Shown in pieces: positions 60,083 through 64,000 of a DNA stretch of 64,000 nt. The stretch covers positions 34,113-98,112 of the forward strand of contig CALIKV010000031.1 in assembly GCA_938017505.1 (NCBI GenBank). Direction: 5' to 3'. This DNA comes from an uncultured Sulfolobales archaeon. Its GTDB lineage: Archaea > Thermoproteota > Thermoprotei_A > Sulfolobales > NBVN01. Made by a program: the position numbers and the translations under genes. Each line of letters begins with the position of its first letter. Position 1 is the first letter of the stretch. The notes under the pieces are model-generated. The model had not been told where the DNA came from. It was given only the letters and a program-made list of their open reading frames with translations, and ran no database searches.

Positions 60083-61069
60083 TCACTTCCTCTCAAACCT
60101 TACGGTGGTGGCTCTCAGCAGGTCTACTCTGGCCTGTAGCTCTCTTAGCCTAGCGTTTATTCGCTCCTCCATCTGCCTCATCTCCTTGATCGCTTGGTCG
60201 TAGTAGTACTTCGAGATCTTATCGCTTAAGTCACGAATCATCGTGTAGCAGACCCTGCAAACCGCGATCCTCTTCCCGTCGATCAGGTAGGGGGCATCCC
60301 TCTCGTAACGTGTCTTGACGTACTCGTTGACGGAGGCCGGCAGGTATACGTAGTTGATCTCCTCGCCTTGGATCTCTCTATGACAGACCCAGCACCTAGT
60401 GGTCTTGCCCAGCTTAGCGAGCTTGTTGTTAACGAAGTCCCTGACCTCAGGGGTTGCTTGCTGAAGGAAGGCAAGGGCCTCCGAGTATATCTCCATGGCA
60501 TTGCCTGGCTCGTTCTCCTCCACCTTAACGGCTCTGATGATTCTAGAGTACCCCAATAACCTGAACCCCATGACGTTGAGGCTCTCATGAAGACCCACTA
60601 GGTCCTCCAGGATCAATCTCCTAGAACCCTCAGCTAGGAGTAAGCTGCCGACGCCCTCGTACCTATCGGCAACGCTTAAATCCATAGACCCAATCTTACC
60701 TAAATCGAAGGTTGGCAAGCTCGATATCTCCGCCAATATCTCAAGCTCCCGCGTCAGGTCTGGAGGGAACACCTTATTGGCTAAGCCTAGGTCTAACTCA
60801 GTGCTGGCACCTAGCTTCCTACACTGCTCAGCCGCCCTCTTGAACGAGTCAGGAGTTCCCTTCACCAACGCGTCGTAAAACAGAGCGTAGAAGAGAGCTA
60901 GGTCGGCCTTACCCATTAAGTCAGGGTCACGTGACTTACTGGCTATCTCGTGGGCCTGAAGGAAATTCCTCACAGCACCGCTGAAGTCGCCCTTACTCCT
61001 ATCGCTGAAGCCCTTGCTCATGGAATCGTTGAACTTCTCAACCTCGCTCTTGAAGAATATCATGAACAC
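60083..61069 (-). CDS. TPR-like protein with zinc hook, SPFH operon
   Basis: 328 residues. Residues 1-190 are helical repeats (GFSDRSKGDFSGAVRNFLQA is a clear TPR-like hairpin). Residues 208-270 carry RCWVCHREI and VCRVCYTMI, a four-Cys zinc site. From 285 to 325 a coiled coil follows (MRQMEERINARLRELQARVD). The combination points to a scaffold. Family not named with certainty. It starts four bases after the SPFH gene stop. Confidence 0.7.
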   Translation of the reverse strand: MFMIFFKSEVEKFNDSMSKGFSDRSKGDFSGAVRNFLQAHEIASKSRDPDLMGKADLALFYALFYDALVKGTPDSFKRAAEQCRKLGASTELDLGLANKVFPPDLTRELEILAEISSLPTFDLGKIGSMDLSVADRYEGVGSLLLAEGSRRLILEDLVGLHESLNVMGFRLLGYSRIIRAVKVEENEPGNAMEIYSEALAFLQQATPEVRDFVNNKLAKLGKTTRCWVCHREIQGEEINYVYLPASVNEYVKTRYERDAPYLIDGKRIAVCRVCYTMIRDLSDKISKYYYDQAIKEMRQMEERINARLRELQARVDLLRATTVRFERK

Positions 61070-61073
61070 ACAC

Positions 61074-62072
61074 TCACATTTCCTGCTTGTACTTCTCCAG
61101 CAACTCCTTCCTCATCTTCTCGTACTCCTCCTGGGTTATGAGGCCTTCGTCGAGCATCTCCTTCAACTCCCTCAGCTTCTCGACTACCGGGGACTTCCTC
61201 TGCGGTGGAGGTACGGGTGTCTGTTGCTGCGGTTGCTGAGCCTGCTGCTGAACAACTGGTTGAAGCAACGATGGCATGGCTACGAGCGCGCCCATCCACC
61301 CGGCTGCAGGGGCTCTCCCTAAGGCCCTCATTATTTCAACCGTCTTTACTATCTCAAGAACCTTATCCTCGTCGCCCTTCTGTATGGCTAGGAGTAACGG
61401 GAGGCCGTAAGTCGGGTCCTCCTTCTCCATCTTCTCAAGTTGCGGGAGACCTACACCGCCTATCTTAAGGTCTATCAGCTCAAGCCCTCTCTGCTTGAAA
61501 GCATCGTATATGTTACCTGCCTTAATCCTAGCGGTAATCTCACTCAGGTTCGAGTATATGTCTATAGCGGTGTACTTACTCATCTCCTGGATGAGGCCCT
61601 CCACGAAGTAATTCCTTATGAACTCAGCCACCATCGGCGAGGAGAACTCCCTGACAGCGCCCGTGACCTGTGTGAGGAACAGAACGGGGTCCTCTACTCT
61701 ATACCAGAACTCCCCGAAGCTCTGTAGTTCAGTCATGTAGAGGGTTTTAGGGCCTAGCTTAACCCTGGTGGATAAGCCGAACCTGCCCTTAAACTGCTTG
61801 AGCGAGATGAAAACGACTTTAGCCTTGAAGGGAGTCTCACCATATCCCATAACTAAGCGGTAGGCCCTGGTCAGCAAGGGTAGGTTCTGCGTGGTCAGGA
61901 CGTGCCGGCCAGGCGGGAGCACGTCGTATATCTTCCCGTCCCTCATGAACACGACCGTCTCGTACTCGTGAACCACTAAGACGCTTCCCCAGCGGATGTC
62001 CTCATACGGATAGACCCACAGCACGTCCTCAGGCCCTGGGTTAACCCATTCAATCACGTTAGTCTTACTCAA
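61074..62072 (-). CDS. SPFH domain protein with SHOCT tail
   Basis: 332 residues. The first 200 form an SPFH (band 7) domain of the virion-core/YdjI type: VLWVYPYEDIRWGSVLVVHE, then VVFMRDGKIYDVLPPGRHVL, which is the strand pair of this subgroup, and IRNYFVEGLIQEM helix. A Gln/Pro-rich linker covers residues 268-292 and a SHOCT helix pair LRELKEMLDEGLITQEEYEK ends the protein. In B. subtilis a relative is encoded with PspA and zinc-ribbon proteins in a membrane-stress operon. No membrane helix is seen; membrane association would be peripheral. Confidence 0.9.
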   Translation of the reverse strand: MSKTNVIEWVNPGPEDVLWVYPYEDIRWGSVLVVHEYETVVFMRDGKIYDVLPPGRHVLTTQNLPLLTRAYRLVMGYGETPFKAKVVFISLKQFKGRFGLSTRVKLGPKTLYMTELQSFGEFWYRVEDPVLFLTQVTGAVREFSSPMVAEFIRNYFVEGLIQEMSKYTAIDIYSNLSEITARIKAGNIYDAFKQRGLELIDLKIGGVGLPQLEKMEKEDPTYGLPLLLAIQKGDEDKVLEIVKTVEIMRALGRAPAAGWMGALVAMPSLLQPVVQQQAQQPQQQTPVPPPQRKSPVVEKLRELKEMLDEGLITQEEYEKMRKELLEKYKQEM

Positions 62073-62077
62073 TCAAC

Positions 62078-62608
62078 TCACCTCGTGAAGCTGGTTAAGA
62101 TATCGTCTCTCTCACTCAACTTAACCTCATACTCATTAATGCTCTGCTCGACCTCAGTTATGAGCGAGTGTAAGGCCTCAGGCGTTGTATCCGGCGCCAG
62201 GAGCTTCTTAGTCAACGTGTTCATCGACGCAATCACATCAACTAATTGAAGGTCGTACTCAAGCATCCTACCCAGTTTCTCTTCATCCACCTTCGACACG
62301 TGGAAGAGCGGACTATACCCATACGGGGCGTGCCTAGTCTTCTCAGCCAGCGAGTCAAGCCTGTATATGAGGGATTCCACGCGCTTAGCATCCTCGCTCA
62401 GCCCCCCGCGAGACACGAGCAAGGAGTAGAAACGCCTAAGGTCGCTAAGACTTCCCCTCAACCTCCTGAAGAGCCCGTCTCTAACAATCCTGTCCGTCTC
62501 TCTTACGAGTTCCTTCTCCTTATACCCCTTGTAACCTGGGAAGATCATGAGAAGTTTCTCGTATAGCCTGAGTTCCTTCTGAGTTGAATTCATTAACTCA
62601 TCTGACAA
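62078..62608 (-). CDS. Helical protein with GYKGYKEKE motif, first gene of SPFH operon
   Basis: 176 residues, entirely helical. Near residue 25 it carries FPGYKGYKEKELVRETDRIV, then RLRGSLSDLRRFYSLL; I recall a similar GYxGYxxKE segment in bacterial proteins encoded next to SPFH genes, although I cannot name the family. The C-terminal half is a long amphipathic helix pair like that of coiled-coil adaptors. Ends five bases before the SPFH gene. A strong TATA box lies upstream at about 62640-62650. Confidence 0.68.
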   Translation of the reverse strand: MSDELMNSTQKELRLYEKLLMIFPGYKGYKEKELVRETDRIVRDGLFRRLRGSLSDLRRFYSLLVSRGGLSEDAKRVESLIYRLDSLAEKTRHAPYGYSPLFHVSKVDEEKLGRMLEYDLQLVDVIASMNTLTKKLLAPDTTPEALHSLITEVEQSINEYEVKLSERDDILTSFTR

Positions 62609-62635
62609 GCAAGCTCACCACATTATCTCACTTAA

Positions 62636-62660
62636 ACTATACTTATATATGTATAATTTT
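62636..62660 (-). promoter_or_regulatory. Promoter of the SPFH operon
   Basis: Minus strand reads ATTATACATATATAAGTATA, an AT-rich TATA region centred about 26-30 bases before a transcript start near 62618, close to the ATG at 62608. It is the most AT-rich spot in this part of the window. Confidence 0.5.
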
Positions 62661-62841
62661 AACATGTGTTCAATCACGAATCAGTAGGTGATGGGGCTCG
62701 CCCCCCATGGCTCAACATCTCTTGAGAAGAGCTTGCCTCATCCATAAAGCAGGGCTTTCGCTATCTGCTAACCTTCAACGTTGGGTTTGCCTGCGCGTTA
62801 GTGCCGCCCTCAACTCGTGGTTGTTCGGGCTGGTTCAGCTT
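62661..62841 (-). other. Gap with hairpins, possible transposon debris
   Basis: No gene. GGGGC...GCCCC at 62694-62707 and CTCTT-GAG-AAGAG at 62719-62731 form short hairpins; on the minus strand the second is followed by ATGTTGAG, like a TnpB-element right end. No frame of useful length. Confidence 0.3.
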
Positions 62842-63300
62842 TCACGAGCTTCCTATAGACGTTAGCAACTCCGTCAACGCTTCCTTCATCAGCTTCAGCT
62901 TGGTCACTCTCTCGTAAAATGCGTCTATACCTACCTCACTCTTCTTGAACTTCTCCTCGATCTCGTTGATCTCCTTCTCTATGTTGGTTATCTTTATTTT
63001 TATTAGTTCTGAGAGGGCCGTAGACCTCTCCCCGGCTTCCACAACCCCTACGTCAGTGCTTCTCTCCAGGTCTATCGGTTTAACCTCGCCCACCAGCCTG
63101 CCGTCCTCAAGTCTGAGGATCCTGTCCGTGTTGACCGCTACCCTCGGGTCGTGTGCGGCTAGGATCACTGTCTTGCCGTATTGCTTAGCTAGCTTAACGA
63201 GGACCTCAACCACGTTCTTCGCGTTCTGCGAGTCCAGCTCTGCTGTCGGTTCATCGGCTATTATTATAGAGGGATCGTTAGCCAGGGCGATAGCTAATGA
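62842..63300 (-). pseudogene. ABC ATPase, N-terminal half missing
   Basis: Starts abruptly in the middle of an ABC cassette: SLAIALANDPSIIIADEPTA, which is the helix after the signature plus Walker B, then the D-loop ELDSQ and switch His VILAAHDPR. The tail of 60 residues is an unusual coiled coil (KITNIEKEINEIEEKFKKSE). Walker A and the signature are absent, and the homology ends exactly at 63300. A GTG at 63213 could still be translated. Looks like the ATPase of a LolD/MacB-type exporter, truncated by rearrangement. Confidence 0.7.
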
Positions 63301-63302
63301 GT

Positions 63303-63693
63303 TCAGTGCTTACACACTGAGTGATCTAGGGACTTACTCAAAGCTTGAGAAAGCTGGGAGATTAAGTAGGCTAAGAATTCTTTACGAAAACAAGGAAGAT
63401 AATCTCACAATCTAGGTTTGCAAGACTACGCGTTGTTGAGTGTGCACGAATTATCAACAGGCGAAGCACAGTTAGTAGCTCTAGCACGCGCCCTCACCCT
63501 AAACCCGGAAACACTAGTTTTAGACGAGCCCTTTGCACACCTAGACGCGAGAAAAAGAGGGGTATTAACGAAACTCCTTAAGGAAAAGGTTGAGGAAGGA
63601 GTCAGTGTAGTAATATCTTCTCACCAATCAGACTACTTGAGAAGTCTTAATGCGACCAAGATCATAAATCTAGAAGACGGCAGGATAGCGTAA
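63303..63693 (+). pseudogene. ABC ATPase C-terminal fragment, frameshifted
   Basis: From 63418 the frame reads YALLSVHELSTGEAQLVALA (signature ELSTGE), Walker B TLVLDEPFAHLD and switch VVISSHQSDYL. The preceding piece 63303-63415 (LEKAGRLSRLRILYENKEDN then stop) seems to be its upstream part in another frame. Walker A is absent. AT-richer than the rest of the window, suggesting a separate origin. Confidence 0.65.
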
Positions 63694-63807
63694 CCAACCC
63701 CTCATATTAGGGTGAGACCCTACTTACGGGGAAATCCTGAAATGAAACGTAAGTAGTGTTCCAGAAGTTTCGCATAGTTCTGTCGATCCCGTAACCTAAA
63801 ACACGTT

Positions 63808-64000
63808 CTAAATAAGCTTACCACCTACTAGAAACTTGCTAGTCCCTATCCCGTAGTCTGTGTTTAGATCCGTAGTAGTTATTAGTATTGCGGATCCAGT
63901 CTCTAAAACTAGAGTCTTGAATAAGCTCACTATCTTCGAGGTAGTGATCTCGTCAAGGTTTGAGAACGGCTCGTCAGCAACTAGTAGTTTAGGTTTCTTG
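63808..64000 (-). CDS. ABC ATPase C-terminal part, cut by window end
   Basis: The minus strand frame enters from beyond the window: KKPKLLVADEPFSNLDEITT (Walker B and D-loop), then TGSAILITTTD where the usual switch His is Thr, and ends FLVGGKLI at a TAG. 64 codons are visible. The His loss suggests a non-standard or degenerate cassette. Whether the gene is whole cannot be seen. The gap 63694-63807 holds no gene. Confidence 0.7.
   Translation of the reverse strand, partial: KKPKLLVADEPFSNLDEITTSKIVSLFKTLVLETGSAILITTTDLNTDYGIGTSKFLVGGKLI

Overview
The window looks like a chromosome segment of a hyperthermophilic crenarchaeon (Thermoproteota, class Thermoprotei, probably Desulfurococcales or a close relative). 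This rests on gene content rather than any alignment. It has archaeal replication factor C large and small subunits, TFE, TFS, RNA polymerase subunit L, exosome Csl4, MBF1, an L3-L4-L23-L2 ribosomal block, a mre11-nurA-herA-rad50 operon, a CdvB-type ESCRT-III protein, a tungsten aldehyde oxidoreductase and a four-subunit sulfhydrogenase. GTG and TTG starts are common, TATA boxes of the TTTAAA/TTTATA type precede many genes, several starts look leaderless, and a single 5S rRNA gene stands apart from any other rRNA.

Layout: 0-5.4 kb holds a cut SpeD, a geranylgeranyl-reductase-like flavoprotein, a YbjQ protein, truD, a small operon ending in pth2, and a TRAM protein. From 5.4 to 8.9 kb lies the RFC operon; its small subunit carries a 390-residue intein. 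From 9 to 11.4 kb there is a decayed TnpB-type transposon fragment abutting an ArsB-like transporter. From 11.4 to 18.5 kb is an information-processing block (csl4, rpoL, tfs, a METTL5-like methyltransferase, a C/D box sRNA that had not been expected there, ribosomal proteins, AlaX). From 18.6 to 22.4 kb is an oxygen/iron-stress cluster (FprA, rubrerythrin-VIT1 fusion, lysine-less superoxide reductase, molybdopterin enzyme). From 22.4 to 28.6 kb are tRNA-Gln with an intron, a C5 DNA methyltransferase inside a tfe operon, HflX, MBF1, an unusual Fe-S DNA glycosylase, an M55 peptidase and tRNA-Val.

From 29 to 38.6 kb the content is accessory: an ECF transporter (probably riboflavin-like), several broken genes (NosD-like, 4-oxalocrotonate tautomerase, DUF1616), a second ArsB/NhaD-type transporter and AOR. 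From 38.8 to 47.4 kb come a MATE exporter and the DNA end-resection operon. From 47.5 to 54.2 kb a nickel/cobalt ECF importer sits directly before the [NiFe] sulfhydrogenase, a sensible pairing of metal supply and metalloenzyme. From 54.3 to 56.7 kb are a phosphoglucose/phosphomannose isomerase, the 5S rRNA gene and a membrane-tethered nitroreductase pair.

The most interesting region is 56.9-62.6 kb: a CdvB/ESCRT-III gene faces a tight operon of an SPFH-SHOCT protein, two zinc-ribbon proteins, an all-helical protein with a GYKGYKEKE motif and small membrane proteins. This resembles the bacterial PspA-YdjGHI envelope-stress arrangement, since PspA and ESCRT-III belong to one superfamily. The window ends in a scrapyard of three truncated ABC ATPases.
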